A model generated the notes under the pieces. That model was not told the DNA's origin and ran no database searches. It saw only the letters and a program-made list of their open reading frames with translations. DNA of 64,000 nucleotides, taken from assembly GCF_002795825.1 (NCBI RefSeq), contig NZ_CP018800.1, positions 1,426,001 to 1,490,000 of the forward strand, in the 5' to 3' direction. Positions within the stretch are counted from its first letter, which is position 1, and every line of letters starts with the position of its first letter. Shown in pieces: positions 1 to 8,991 of the stretch. Position numbers and translations under genes: made by a program. Source of the DNA: Mariprofundus ferrinatatus (lineage in GTDB: Bacteria; Pseudomonadota; Zetaproteobacteria; Mariprofundales; Mariprofundaceae).

Positions 1-2
1 CA

Positions 3-1202
3 TCACACTCCCCTTATGTCGTTAATGGCCGACTGAATCTCCTGCTCAACAGCCGGCTCTTTTTCGTGGTCGGCCTGCTCTGCAAGAGCCGACAATACCA
101 TTTGCCGGTTAACCGGAGCGGTCAATCTGGCCAGAGCCCACGCCGCATGGCCGCGGATCAGAGGTTCCCCGTCATGCAGGGCATCCAGCAGTACAACAAT
201 AAAATCCGCTTCGCCGGAGTTGCCCATGGCAATGCAGACATTACGCAGCAGGCCGCGCCGCCTTGTCCGCCTGATCGGCGATTTGCGGAACCGTATCCGG
301 AACGCCTCTTCGTCAAGCTGCAGCAGACTAACAAGGTCGGGAAGAATATTCTCCCCTTTTGGCGTGAGGAGATCGTCAAACTGAACCCCCTCTTTCGCAG
401 CATGCCCATTCCACGGGCAGATCACCTGACAGTCATCACAGCCGTAAATACGATTACCCATCAGCGGCCGCAGATCACGAGGAATAAAGCCGTCAAATTC
501 AATTGTAAGATAGGAGATGCAGCGACGCGCATCGACCACGTAGGGGGCAACAATCGCCTGCGTAGGACAGATATCAATACAGGCCGAGCAACTGCCGCAG
601 TGATTACTGGCCGGTTGATCCGGCTCAAGTTCAGCCGTAGTGAATATCTCACCCAGCAAGAACCAGGAGCCGAGATTTTTCTGAATGGTAAGCGAATGTT
701 TACCCTGCCAACCAAGACCAGCACTCTCTGCAATGGCATGTTCGAGAACCGGCGCCGTATCCACGAAAATACGCTGGTTATGTACGCCAAGCAGCGTATC
801 GAGCTCAAACGCCAGAGCCTTAAGCTGTTTTTTCATGATGTCGTGATAGTCGGCACCGTGGGCATAAGCGGTAATTACGCCGGAATGCTTCCGGCTTCTC
901 GCTTCGTCAAGAGAATGTTCAGGTGGCGTATAGCGCATGGCCAGGGAGATAACGCTTTTCACCCCGTCCAGCATCGTTGCCGGATCCTTACGCCTGTCAA
1001 GCCGAACAGGCTCTGCCATCCATGCCATCTCACCCTGCATGCCGGCATTCGTCCAGTACTCAAGCGCTCCACGATGAATATTTCGAATCTCGGGACGCGT
1101 TACATGACAGAGCGAAAAGCCGTGTGCTTTAGCCTTATCGCGGATCATATTCTTCAGGGATACTGCATCCATGTCGCTATTCTTGCATATCGGCCGATCC
1201 AT
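3..1202 (-). CDS. queG: Epoxyqueuosine reductase QueG
   Basis: QueG carries out the last step of queuosine synthesis, reducing epoxyqueuosine to queuosine in the tRNA anticodon loop with cobalamin and two [4Fe-4S] clusters, in the cytoplasm. The protein is 399 residues, near the family's usual length. Two ferredoxin-like cysteine clusters are visible, CGSCSACIDICP near residue 202 and CDDCQVICPW near residue 255, followed by a HEAT-like helical C-terminus. The ATG at 1202 is preceded by AGGAAGG eleven bases upstream; a second ATG ten codons in is possible. It diverges from the small membrane protein at 1326. The stop lies at the window edge, so the gene is complete. Confidence 0.93.
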   Translation of the reverse strand: MDRPICKNSDMDAVSLKNMIRDKAKAHGFSLCHVTRPEIRNIHRGALEYWTNAGMQGEMAWMAEPVRLDRRKDPATMLDGVKSVISLAMRYTPPEHSLDEARSRKHSGVITAYAHGADYHDIMKKQLKALAFELDTLLGVHNQRIFVDTAPVLEHAIAESAGLGWQGKHSLTIQKNLGSWFLLGEIFTTAELEPDQPASNHCGSCSACIDICPTQAIVAPYVVDARRCISYLTIEFDGFIPRDLRPLMGNRIYGCDDCQVICPWNGHAAKEGVQFDDLLTPKGENILPDLVSLLQLDEEAFRIRFRKSPIRRTRRRGLLRNVCIAMGNSGEADFIVVLLDALHDGEPLIRGHAAWALARLTAPVNRQMVLSALAEQADHEKEPAVEQEIQSAINDIRGV

Positions 1203-1325
1203 ACACAGAGCAACCTTCCTGAAAATTTCATCGACTACTCCAGCCGCATGCGAATTTCATGTCTATTTCATCAAATTGATGGCATAAATCGCCTCCGCAC
1301 TTTTCCGATGCAAGGAGATATATCG

Positions 1326-1652
1326 ATGGATATGGCAATCATTTCAGGCATTTTTCTTGGTTCCGCAGGTATTGTTGCCCTGCTGATTCTGTTGATGACA
1401 TTCGATAAAGATTACCTGAAAAAACTTGCCATCATGGCAGCCGTGATGTTTGTCAGCCCGCTGCTCATCACACTGGTCGGCAACTCTCTGGCTTGGTTTG
1501 ACCTGCAACTTATCGAAATTATCACACTGCGTCAGGGAGCTTTAAGCATCCTGATCGCTGCCGCCTACGGTGTCATTGCCGGCGTCATCCTCAACTACAT
1601 AAAAATCGAAATAGCGACCCTCTGGCGCAACAGGGTTAAATTAGAGAAATAA
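1326..1652 (+). CDS. Small hypothetical membrane protein (108 aa)
   Basis: I do not recognise a family. The protein has about three hydrophobic segments (roughly residues 4-24, 34-54 and 72-95) with a short basic C-terminus ending RNRVKLEK, so it should sit in the inner membrane. The ATG at 1326 is chosen because AAGGAGATA lies five bases upstream, a strong ribosome binding site. The frame stays open far upstream on this strand, but that part is antisense to queG and lacks a start signal. The gene converges on nusB, with 16 bases between the stop codons. No function is proposed. Confidence 0.7.
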   Translation: MDMAIISGIFLGSAGIVALLILLMTFDKDYLKKLAIMAAVMFVSPLLITLVGNSLAWFDLQLIEIITLRQGALSILIAAAYGVIAGVILNYIKIEIATLWRNRVKLEK

Positions 1653-1668
1653 GAGAGACAGCTGTGCG

Positions 1669-2103
1669 CTAGCGGACACCTGCCTCATTCGGGCGCAGCT
1701 GTTTGGCCAGGTTATCCAGCACGCCATTGATAAAACCACGCGGTGATTCCCCCGCATAATCACGTGTTAATTCAAGCGCCTCGTTAATGATTACACGATA
1801 AGGAATCTCAAGCCGGTTCTGCATCTCCCACACCGCCATACGGATTACATTCAGCTCGATCGAAGCCACAGACCGCAGGCTCCTGCCCCGTACAGCCGTT
1901 TTGATGATCTCATCCAGCGCATCGACATTGTCAGTAACGCCATAAACCAGCTCTCGCAGGTAGTTTTCATCCTGATCATCACGCTCTTCATGCTGAAGCC
2001 GACTGCTGATCAGTCCCGGAATCATGCCTCCGTCCTGCTGGGCGCTGTGCCAGGCATAAAATGTCTCCAGTGCCGATTCCCTTGCCTGATGCCGATTAGC
2101 CAT
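1669..2103 (-). CDS. nusB: Transcription antitermination factor NusB
   Basis: NusB binds boxA RNA with NusE (S10) and supports antitermination in ribosomal RNA operons. The 144 residues match the family length and include the N-terminal ARESALETFYAWHSAQ helix and the C-terminal NGVLDNLAKQLRP motif. It is the last gene of a riboflavin operon; its ATG overlaps the ribH stop by one base (TAATG), so translation is probably coupled. The ribH-nusB arrangement is common in proteobacteria. Confidence 0.95.
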   Translation of the reverse strand: MANRHQARESALETFYAWHSAQQDGGMIPGLISSRLQHEERDDQDENYLRELVYGVTDNVDALDEIIKTAVRGRSLRSVASIELNVIRMAVWEMQNRLEIPYRVIINEALELTRDYAGESPRGFINGVLDNLAKQLRPNEAGVR

Positions 2104-2594
2104 TATGCCCCCTCTCCCTGATCGAGCGCCTGCAACTGCCTGACAACCTCAACGGCAGTCAACGCAGCCTCCTCGCCCTTATGCCCGTGGGCACCGCCGA
2201 TACGTTCAAATGCCTGCTCGTTGCTGTCTACCGTTAATACACCGTTACCGACACCGACATCACCGCGTTGGGCAATCTTGCCGATGGCATCCATCGCCCC
2301 CTGACAGACATAATCGAAATGGGCCGTATCGCCGCGAATGACGCAGCCAAGGCAGACAATCGCATCGAAACGACCACTGTTGGCCATCTTTGCTGCAATA
2401 GTGCCGATCTCGAAAGCGCCCGGTACATGCACAATGGTCATATCCTCTTCACAGCCACCATGTTCGAGCAGGGCTGAAACCGCCCCGGAAAGTAGTGCTT
2501 CGGTAATATCGTTGTTGAACCGGCTGACAATGATACCGACCTTCAAACCTCTGGCATCGACATTGCCGGCCAAATGTGGTGCATCAAGACTCAT
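2103..2594 (-). CDS. ribH: 6,7-dimethyl-8-ribityllumazine synthase
   Basis: RibH condenses 5-amino-6-ribitylamino-uracil with 3,4-dihydroxy-2-butanone 4-phosphate to give lumazine, the penultimate step of riboflavin synthesis. The 163-residue protein has the expected VSRFNNDIT motif near residue 24, the VPGAFEI loop near 57 and the GCVIRGDTAHFDYV substrate loop near 83. It overlaps ribBA and nusB by one base on each side, so the genes are one transcription and translation unit. Confidence 0.96.
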   Translation of the reverse strand: MSLDAPHLAGNVDARGLKVGIIVSRFNNDITEALLSGAVSALLEHGGCEEDMTIVHVPGAFEIGTIAAKMANSGRFDAIVCLGCVIRGDTAHFDYVCQGAMDAIGKIAQRGDVGVGNGVLTVDSNEQAFERIGGAHGHKGEEAALTAVEVVRQLQALDQGEGA

Positions 2595-3805
2595 TATTTT
2601 TCACCTTTCATATTCAGCATATGGCCCATCTTCTCCTTCTTGGTGGTCAGGTAGGCGATGTTATCTTCATGCGGACTGCTCTGCAGCTGCACGCGCTCAC
2701 TCACCTCAAGTCCATAACCATCCAGTGCAACGATTTTCTTGGGGTTATTGGTCAAAAGCTTCAGCTTACGCAGCCCCAGTTCACGCAGAATCTGTGCTCC
2801 GATGCCGTAGTCGCGAAGATCCGGCTTGAATCCGAGCTTCTCATTGGCCGATACCGTATCGTGGCCGGCATCCTGCAGGTTGTACGCTTTGAGCTTGTTC
2901 AGAAGCCCGATACCGCGTCCCTCCTGTCTGAGGTAGAGAATGACACCCTCTCCTGCTTCGGCAATCTGCCGCATTGCGGCATGAAGCTGAGAACCACAGT
3001 CACAGCGGCGCGATCCGAAGACATCACCGGTGAGACACTCCGAGTGCACACGCACCATACATGCCCGGTCCGCAACCGGTTCACCCATTACAAGCGCCAC
3101 ATGTTCGGCCTTGTCGACCGCATTGGTGTAGCCAATCATGCGGAACTCACCGAACTCGGTCGGCATGCGCACCTCAACTTCACGCCTGACCAGTGAATCG
3201 TGCTGCAGGCGATGGCGGATCACATCGGCAATAGTACCAACCTTGAGATTGTGCTTTTTCGCAAACTTCTTCAGCTCAGGCATGCGCGCCATGGTTCCGT
3301 CTTCATTCATGATCTCGCAGATCACACCTGAAGGCTTGAGCCCTGCAAGGCGGGCAAGATCGATACTCGCTTCTGTGTGACCCGCACGCACCAGTAGCCC
3401 GCCATCGCGCCCGACCAGCGGGAAAACATGCCCCGGCGTATGAATGTCATCCGCCCTCACGCCATCGGCAATGGCGGTACGGATGGTATGGGCACGATCG
3501 TATGCTGAGATGCCGGTGGTCACCCCTTCGGCAGCCTCAATCGAGATGGTGAAATTGGTTTTAAACTTTGAATTGGTATTGGAGACCATCAGCGGCAGCT
3601 GCAACTTATCCGTCTGCTCCTGCGTCAGTGCCAGGCAGATCAGGCCGCGTCCGTGCGTTGCCATAAAGTTGATCGCTTCAGGTGTCACCCACTCGGCCGC
3701 CATGACCAGATCGCCCTCATTTTCGCGATCCTCGTCATCGGCGAGGATAATCATGCGTCCAGCGCGCAGCTCATCGATCAACTCTTCAGTTGTAGCCAGT
3801 GTCAT
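2594..3805 (-). CDS. ribBA: Bifunctional RibBA: DHBP synthase / GTP cyclohydrolase II
   Basis: The N-terminal half (residues 1-205) makes 3,4-dihydroxy-2-butanone 4-phosphate from ribulose 5-phosphate; DDEDRENEGD near residue 24 and the later HTEASIDLARLAG are its active-site motifs. The C-terminal half (about 206-400) is GTP cyclohydrolase II, with the three zinc cysteines in SECLTGDVFGSRRCDCG and the LRQEGRGIGL catalytic loop. Both halves look intact, so it feeds both branches into RibH. It overlaps ribE by four bases and ribH by one. Confidence 0.95.
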   Translation of the reverse strand: MTLATTEELIDELRAGRMIILADDEDRENEGDLVMAAEWVTPEAINFMATHGRGLICLALTQEQTDKLQLPLMVSNTNSKFKTNFTISIEAAEGVTTGISAYDRAHTIRTAIADGVRADDIHTPGHVFPLVGRDGGLLVRAGHTEASIDLARLAGLKPSGVICEIMNEDGTMARMPELKKFAKKHNLKVGTIADVIRHRLQHDSLVRREVEVRMPTEFGEFRMIGYTNAVDKAEHVALVMGEPVADRACMVRVHSECLTGDVFGSRRCDCGSQLHAAMRQIAEAGEGVILYLRQEGRGIGLLNKLKAYNLQDAGHDTVSANEKLGFKPDLRDYGIGAQILRELGLRKLKLLTNNPKKIVALDGYGLEVSERVQLQSSPHEDNIAYLTTKKEKMGHMLNMKGEK

Positions 3806-4407
3806 GAATTCTCCGTTGGAAAGTGCATCAGCCGTTCGACATAACGACCATACATATCAGTTTCGATGTTCACCCGATCGCCCGCTTTGAGGGCCCCCAG
3901 ATTCGTGTGCGACAAGGTATGGGGAATCAGGTTGACGGTAAAGTCGCAACCATCCACGCGGTTCACCGTCAGGCTCACCCCGTTGATCGCCACTGATCCC
4001 TTCACTACCACATAGCGTGCCAGCTTTTCAGGCAGCGAAAAGGCATATTCACGATGCTCTCCGATCGCTTTGACCGACTTCACCAAACCAACGCCATCAA
4101 CATGGCCTGTCACCATGTGACCACCAAGCGCATCACCCATGCGCAGTGCGGGCTCCAGATTGACTGCATCACCCTCGTGTGCGGCCGAGAATATGGTGAG
4201 GTTCAGTGTCTCCTGCGACAGCGTTGCAGCAAAGGCATCGTTTGCCGGGAATTGAGTGATGGTCAGGCAGCAACCGTTGCAGGCAACTGAATCGCCCAGT
4301 GCCCAGTTGCCCATCGCGAGTTTCGTTTTGAATACAATGTGGGTCTGTTCAGGTTCGCGTCGAATAGCCGAAATCGTGCCGACGTCCTGAATAATTCCAG
4401 TGAACAT
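3802..4407 (-). CDS. ribE: Riboflavin synthase alpha subunit
   Basis: This enzyme dismutates two lumazine molecules to riboflavin. The 201-residue protein has the MFTGIIQDVG start and two lumazine-binding repeats, each with an ACNGCCLT- or INGVSLTV-type motif (residues about 40-55 and 138-150). It is the first gene of ribE-ribBA-ribH-nusB. No ribD (deaminase/reductase) lies in the cluster, so that step must be encoded elsewhere. No FMN riboswitch is visible in the 71 bases upstream. Confidence 0.94.
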   Translation of the reverse strand: MFTGIIQDVGTISAIRREPEQTHIVFKTKLAMGNWALGDSVACNGCCLTITQFPANDAFAATLSQETLNLTIFSAAHEGDAVNLEPALRMGDALGGHMVTGHVDGVGLVKSVKAIGEHREYAFSLPEKLARYVVVKGSVAINGVSLTVNRVDGCDFTVNLIPHTLSHTNLGALKAGDRVNIETDMYGRYVERLMHFPTENS

Positions 4408-4478
4408 CGGCGAATAGTAGCGTCTTTCACCGCCGTTTCCATCGAATCAGCATTAGCGGCAACAGCCGGTGCGCAGAA

Positions 4479-7070
4479 TCAGGGATTCGGGCTGGCATCC
4501 TCCGGCTGTGGATCCATGTAACGGCTCAGATCAAGAATGCCTGCTTCAACCGGCTGCGCACTGACATGCTGCCCCTGAAACCAGTCGGACATCTCCCAGA
4601 ATTCAGGGTTACTACGCCTTATGCCGTAGCGGTTCAACACACGCCGGTAATCCAGTTCGGTGCGTGCTTCTTCACTGGCGGCAACGAACGCATCCAGCTC
4701 CTGCAGATTCAGATCGAAGAAAAAGTTGGGATAAGAGCCGGCAAGCCCTTTGATCAGGGTAAACGTATCCTCCTGCATTGCCTCCACGGAGCGCTGTCCC
4801 GGCTTTGCAAAGCTGTCTTCCCTATACGATTTGTTGCGAATCAAGGTGTAGGCACGATCGCACGTGTGAACGCTCCCTTTCACCCTGACAAATGACACCT
4901 CAGGGAAATTCTTCAGCACTTTATTGTGCAGGCTATCGATCACCCTTTGCATAGCTCGATCGCTGGCTGCGTCAGCACACTGACTTCGCTCATTGCGGCC
5001 TGGGCTGCTCCATTCAGATTCGACTGCTGAAAGATGCTGTTTCAGATTTTTGAAAAGCTCGTCCCTGGAGCGCTTCGCTTTCGCCATCTTCTGCTCGTCG
5101 TTTGCAGGTGGCTGCTCCTGCTGCGTACTGTATCCGCCTACCGAATCCACCTTTAGCCATGCACGGGTCGCCTTGCGCTGTTCGGGCGAAGTTTTTCCGC
5201 GTAGTTTATGCCACGAATAGTAAAGCAGCTCACGGTCATCCATGGGCAGGAAGTAGAGGAAGTTGTCTTCCCCTTCGATGCGCATAAAATCCATATAGAG
5301 GCGTGCGCCCAGTTGATGACCGAGGGTGCCAAACGGGTTATACCCCGCCACCAGCAGATAGTGCAGGCGCTCAAACACAGGATAATCGATAAACCAGGCT
5401 GTTTCCGGGGTTCCTCCTTGCATCCCGTAGTGAACTGAAGCGCTATCAAAGTGGCGGAACACAGTTAGCGCCGCATTCCTGTTGGCTTCTCCTTCCATGT
5501 TCACGCCGTTCCAGACAAAATCATCCAGTGCCTTGTCGAACGCAAGGCGTGGCAGCTTCTGGCTCCTGTAATAATCAAGCTTGGCCTGCATATACTTCTG
5601 CTCATCGGGCCAATACTTGATCCAGCCTGCAAACAGGCGACTTGTATCAGCCAGTTCCGTGGGCAGATGCAGGTATTGGTCCATGTCGGCAAGGAATTCA
5701 CCATCCAGGCCATGCTGACTGTACGGTGCAGGCGGATTTTCAGGCTTCAGGAAAAAGAGCCAGAAGTGATCCTCGATCGCACTGAGTGCGCTCAAACCGC
5801 GGCAGACCGGCCCCTTGATGAAGCCATTGATAAAGAAGCGCGCGTCATCAAGCAGGAACTGGTAACGAACCTGGGCAGGGATTTCCCTGAAGATGGTGAA
5901 GGGCGTAAGCATTTTATCATCGTATAGCCCGAACAGCTTCTTCACTTTGACCCAAAACCTGTCGCCTTTATCCGATGCTTCGGGTGGATTATAGGGCGGC
6001 AGTTTCGTCACCTTATAGTCCGGTTCCAGGAACAGTTCACGGTAACGGGCCATGCGTGCATCCGATAGTTCGTAGACGATATGGCTCTTTTCCACGATGC
6101 TCGCATCATAAAGCCTCAGGCGATAATAGAACGACCCCTCCGGATCATCATAGGGTCGTACCGATGGAATTTCGGCGATCGCTCCGGTTTCAGTTCGCGA
6201 ACGCACCAGCCGGTAAAACTCGCGTCCTGTCCCCTCGAAGTGGAGATGGCCAAGCACCAGATGTTCGTAGATATATCGGCTTACCAACCTCTCCTTCAGG
6301 CTACTGCCGTTGAAAAAAGCCTCCCACTTCCTGACCTGAGCTACCGCTTCGGCAGATGGCCTTGTCTCTTCTGATGGCTGTGCACCCTGCGCCAGCCACT
6401 GCACCAGTTGTTTATATTCCTTTTCGGAAAGGTTGGGCACTGCATAAGGCATGCCCCAGTTCCTGTGTTTGTCGGCGAAATCGCCAAACGAATCAAGCCG
6501 TGTGCAGACCTGTTCGCGATCAAGGCTGATATCCATATCCGCCGGCAATGGGCCGGAATCAGGCATCGGGTAGTGTTGCTTCAGGTTGAGCATCTGATAC
6601 AGCAGTGAGCGTTTCAGGTTCTCCTCCGCCGAATGATTTCCATCATCGTTCAGCACACTGAAGAACTGCTTCTGACGCCACGCTTCGGTTGAGTTGGCAT
6701 CAATAAACAGGCGGGTTGGCGCCTGATAGGAAAAGCGCATTTTGTTATATACCTTCAGCTTGTTGGCGCCACGTGTAACACCTTCATGCGAAGAGAGCTT
6801 GAGCTGGCACGGGGCATCGTAACAGCCGTGGCAGACGATGCAGCGCTTCTCCAGAACCGGTCTGATATCATTAAATGTCAGCGTCTTTTCCGGCAGGGAT
6901 TCGATCAATCGCTTATCACTTTCCGACACTTCCGGTACGGGAAGCTTCGCCTCGGCCGGTTGCTCCTGCTTTGCACATGCGGAAAAAATCAGCGCGGCCG
7001 CCAGTGGCAGCAATACCACAGCCCTTAACACAGTTTTCTGCAAAAAGAATAATTTGCTCACTGAAATCAT
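4479..7070 (-). CDS. cti: Fatty acid cis/trans isomerase, haem lipoprotein
   Basis: Cti converts cis to trans unsaturated phospholipid acyl chains in the envelope as a stress response, using a c-type haem. The protein is about 863 residues; Pseudomonas Cti is of similar size. The signal peptide ends in a lipobox (FSAC near residue 32 counted from MISVSKLFF), so it is a predicted lipoprotein. CIVCHGC near residue 77 supplies the CXXCH haem site. The ATG at 7070 is preferred over one eight codons upstream because it directly begins the signal peptide. It lies upstream of ribE on the same strand, 71 bases away. Confidence 0.85.
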   Translation of the reverse strand: MISVSKLFFLQKTVLRAVVLLPLAAALIFSACAKQEQPAEAKLPVPEVSESDKRLIESLPEKTLTFNDIRPVLEKRCIVCHGCYDAPCQLKLSSHEGVTRGANKLKVYNKMRFSYQAPTRLFIDANSTEAWRQKQFFSVLNDDGNHSAEENLKRSLLYQMLNLKQHYPMPDSGPLPADMDISLDREQVCTRLDSFGDFADKHRNWGMPYAVPNLSEKEYKQLVQWLAQGAQPSEETRPSAEAVAQVRKWEAFFNGSSLKERLVSRYIYEHLVLGHLHFEGTGREFYRLVRSRTETGAIAEIPSVRPYDDPEGSFYYRLRLYDASIVEKSHIVYELSDARMARYRELFLEPDYKVTKLPPYNPPEASDKGDRFWVKVKKLFGLYDDKMLTPFTIFREIPAQVRYQFLLDDARFFINGFIKGPVCRGLSALSAIEDHFWLFFLKPENPPAPYSQHGLDGEFLADMDQYLHLPTELADTSRLFAGWIKYWPDEQKYMQAKLDYYRSQKLPRLAFDKALDDFVWNGVNMEGEANRNAALTVFRHFDSASVHYGMQGGTPETAWFIDYPVFERLHYLLVAGYNPFGTLGHQLGARLYMDFMRIEGEDNFLYFLPMDDRELLYYSWHKLRGKTSPEQRKATRAWLKVDSVGGYSTQQEQPPANDEQKMAKAKRSRDELFKNLKQHLSAVESEWSSPGRNERSQCADAASDRAMQRVIDSLHNKVLKNFPEVSFVRVKGSVHTCDRAYTLIRNKSYREDSFAKPGQRSVEAMQEDTFTLIKGLAGSYPNFFFDLNLQELDAFVAASEEARTELDYRRVLNRYGIRRSNPEFWEMSDWFQGQHVSAQPVEAGILDLSRYMDPQPEDASPNP

Positions 7071-7346
7071 GATTCCCTGCCCCCCCGGCAGCAAGCTGTG
7101 TCTGTAATAAATAGAGCTTGCACTGTTTCCCTGACTGCCGGCCAGAATGACGCAAAGCCGGCACTCTTATGTTTATAGCAGAAAAAAAAGCCCGCCCCAA
7201 GTTCGAGCCATTCGAAATCTATTCGGCCATCTGAAGGAACACGCCAGATGCTTCAGAGCAACATACCAAACGCTAACAATCATTGAACTTCCTGTTATAA
7301 TTGAGTTAACGGAGATACAGCGGAAAGTTACCGGGAAGGGATTTTC

Positions 7347-8966
7347 ATGGAGTTTATTCGAAGATTCTTCTGGCCTTTTAATGTCAGCTACAACGACTTA
7401 CCGGCTGAAGATGTATATCAGGAACTACGGGGCATCTGTATCGCAGGCGCGTTCTGGCCCATTTGCATTGGTGCATTGCTCTTCTACTTCGGCCTCTCGC
7501 TGACCACATATCAGCAGCTTCTGGGGTTATTCCTGATCCTGCCAGCAGGAGGGGTGGCCATGTATTTTGCCGGCCGGATTACCATGCGGCGCGACTTCCT
7601 TCCGATCCGGCGTTTTCTGCAAGCGCCTGAGGTTGAGGCTGATAGCGATATGGCTGCAGCGGCAACTATTCAGGCCAAGAATTTTCAGATCTATTCTGTG
7701 CGACGCATTCTCCTCTTTCAGGCACCCGCATTTGCAGTCGCCTTCTCATTGATGGCGATTATTGCCAACCTCTTTATGGGATTCGGCTTAGAGCTATGGC
7801 AGGCCATGGTTGCCCTGCTGGTTGCCGTCATGATGGGTATCGCACACGCAATATTCGAATATTATGCTGTTGCTGGCATCATGTTTCACGTTGTCAGGAT
7901 GGCTCACAAGGTGTGTGGCGATCTTTCACCCGAACAGCGAAACAGGGTTATCCCCCTCGACATGAGGCGTAAGCTGCTGTTTGTATCGACCTTTGTGGTA
8001 CTTCCCCCGATGATCATTCTCGGCACCACCATGCTGATCGATATCCGCCAATTTCTGCTGCAGCTTGGTTACGACGACGCGCTCGGTTTTGTTCCCGGCA
8101 TGGTCGGCTGGATGCTTCTGGTGGTGACCGTGGGTTTCGTTATATCTCTGTTGATATTTCTGCGCATGGCAGATGAGGCAGGCGACTCGGTAACCGAGCT
8201 CTCCGATGCCATGTCCAAAGTGGAGGAAGGCAATCTCAACATCTCGCTGGTTGAGCGAACAACGGATGAGTTTGCCGACATCTACAGGCGCTTTAACCGG
8301 ATGGTCAATGAACTGATGGAGCGTGAACGGCTGCGTGATGCATTTGGCCGTTATGTGGCCAGGGAACTTGCAGATGATGTCATGCAGAACGGCACCAGCT
8401 TCAACAGCAAAGAGGTCAATGCCAGCGTGCTGTTCGCGGATATCCGTGATTTTACCGCCATGTCCGAAACGATGTCAGCCGAAGAGGTTGTCGCCATACT
8501 CAATGAGTACTTCTCGGTCGTTGAACCCACCATCAAGGAGGAAGGTGGCTGGATCAATAAATTCGGCGGTGACAGCCTGCTGGCTGTGTTCGGCGTACTG
8601 ACACCACAACCCGATCATATCAACCATGCAGTTCAGGCAGCCCTGAAGATGCGACATGCCCTGCACGAATTCAACCTCACGCAGGAAGCAGCTGGCAAAC
8701 ACTCACTCCGAATCGGCATGGGGCTCCACTGCGGAAAAATGGTGGCCGGCAGTGTCGGTAGCCGGGAGCGCATGGAGTTCACCGTCATCGGCGATACGGT
8801 AAACATGGCCTCGCGTATTGAGGGGCTGAACAAAAAATGGGGAACCGATATTCTGATCAGTGAGGATATCGCCAAAGCCATGGAAGGATCGTTGACAGTT
8901 GAAGCGATGCCGACAACACACGTGCATGGCAAATCACAACCCATTCAGGTTTACGCAGTCAAATAG
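7347..8966 (+). CDS. Membrane class III adenylate cyclase with HAMP domain
   Basis: Predicted ATP to cAMP cyclase in the inner membrane. About six hydrophobic segments occupy residues 28-270, followed by a HAMP linker (about 275-330) and a class III catalytic domain (about 355-539). FADIRDF near residue 361 and KFGGDS carry the two metal aspartates; the lysine in NKFGGD and the Asp-Thr in VIGDTVNMASR are the residues usual for ATP rather than GTP. The start is preceded by GAAGGGA. TGTTATAAT near 7293 may be an extended -10 element. It converges on the HD-GYP gene. Confidence 0.87.
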   Translation: MEFIRRFFWPFNVSYNDLPAEDVYQELRGICIAGAFWPICIGALLFYFGLSLTTYQQLLGLFLILPAGGVAMYFAGRITMRRDFLPIRRFLQAPEVEADSDMAAAATIQAKNFQIYSVRRILLFQAPAFAVAFSLMAIIANLFMGFGLELWQAMVALLVAVMMGIAHAIFEYYAVAGIMFHVVRMAHKVCGDLSPEQRNRVIPLDMRRKLLFVSTFVVLPPMIILGTTMLIDIRQFLLQLGYDDALGFVPGMVGWMLLVVTVGFVISLLIFLRMADEAGDSVTELSDAMSKVEEGNLNISLVERTTDEFADIYRRFNRMVNELMERERLRDAFGRYVARELADDVMQNGTSFNSKEVNASVLFADIRDFTAMSETMSAEEVVAILNEYFSVVEPTIKEEGGWINKFGGDSLLAVFGVLTPQPDHINHAVQAALKMRHALHEFNLTQEAAGKHSLRIGMGLHCGKMVAGSVGSRERMEFTVIGDTVNMASRIEGLNKKWGTDILISEDIAKAMEGSLTVEAMPTTHVHGKSQPIQVYAVK

Positions 8967-8991
8967 TATCGAGGCGGACTACCCCTGCCGA

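Noticed and set aside
66-1325. A long open frame on the plus strand running into the small membrane protein
   Set aside because: It is antisense to queG, which has clear cluster motifs; only the last 108 codons have a start and ribosome site.
4408-4478. FMN riboswitch upstream of ribE
   Set aside because: Only 71 bases lie between ribE and cti and no RFN-type conserved boxes are visible.
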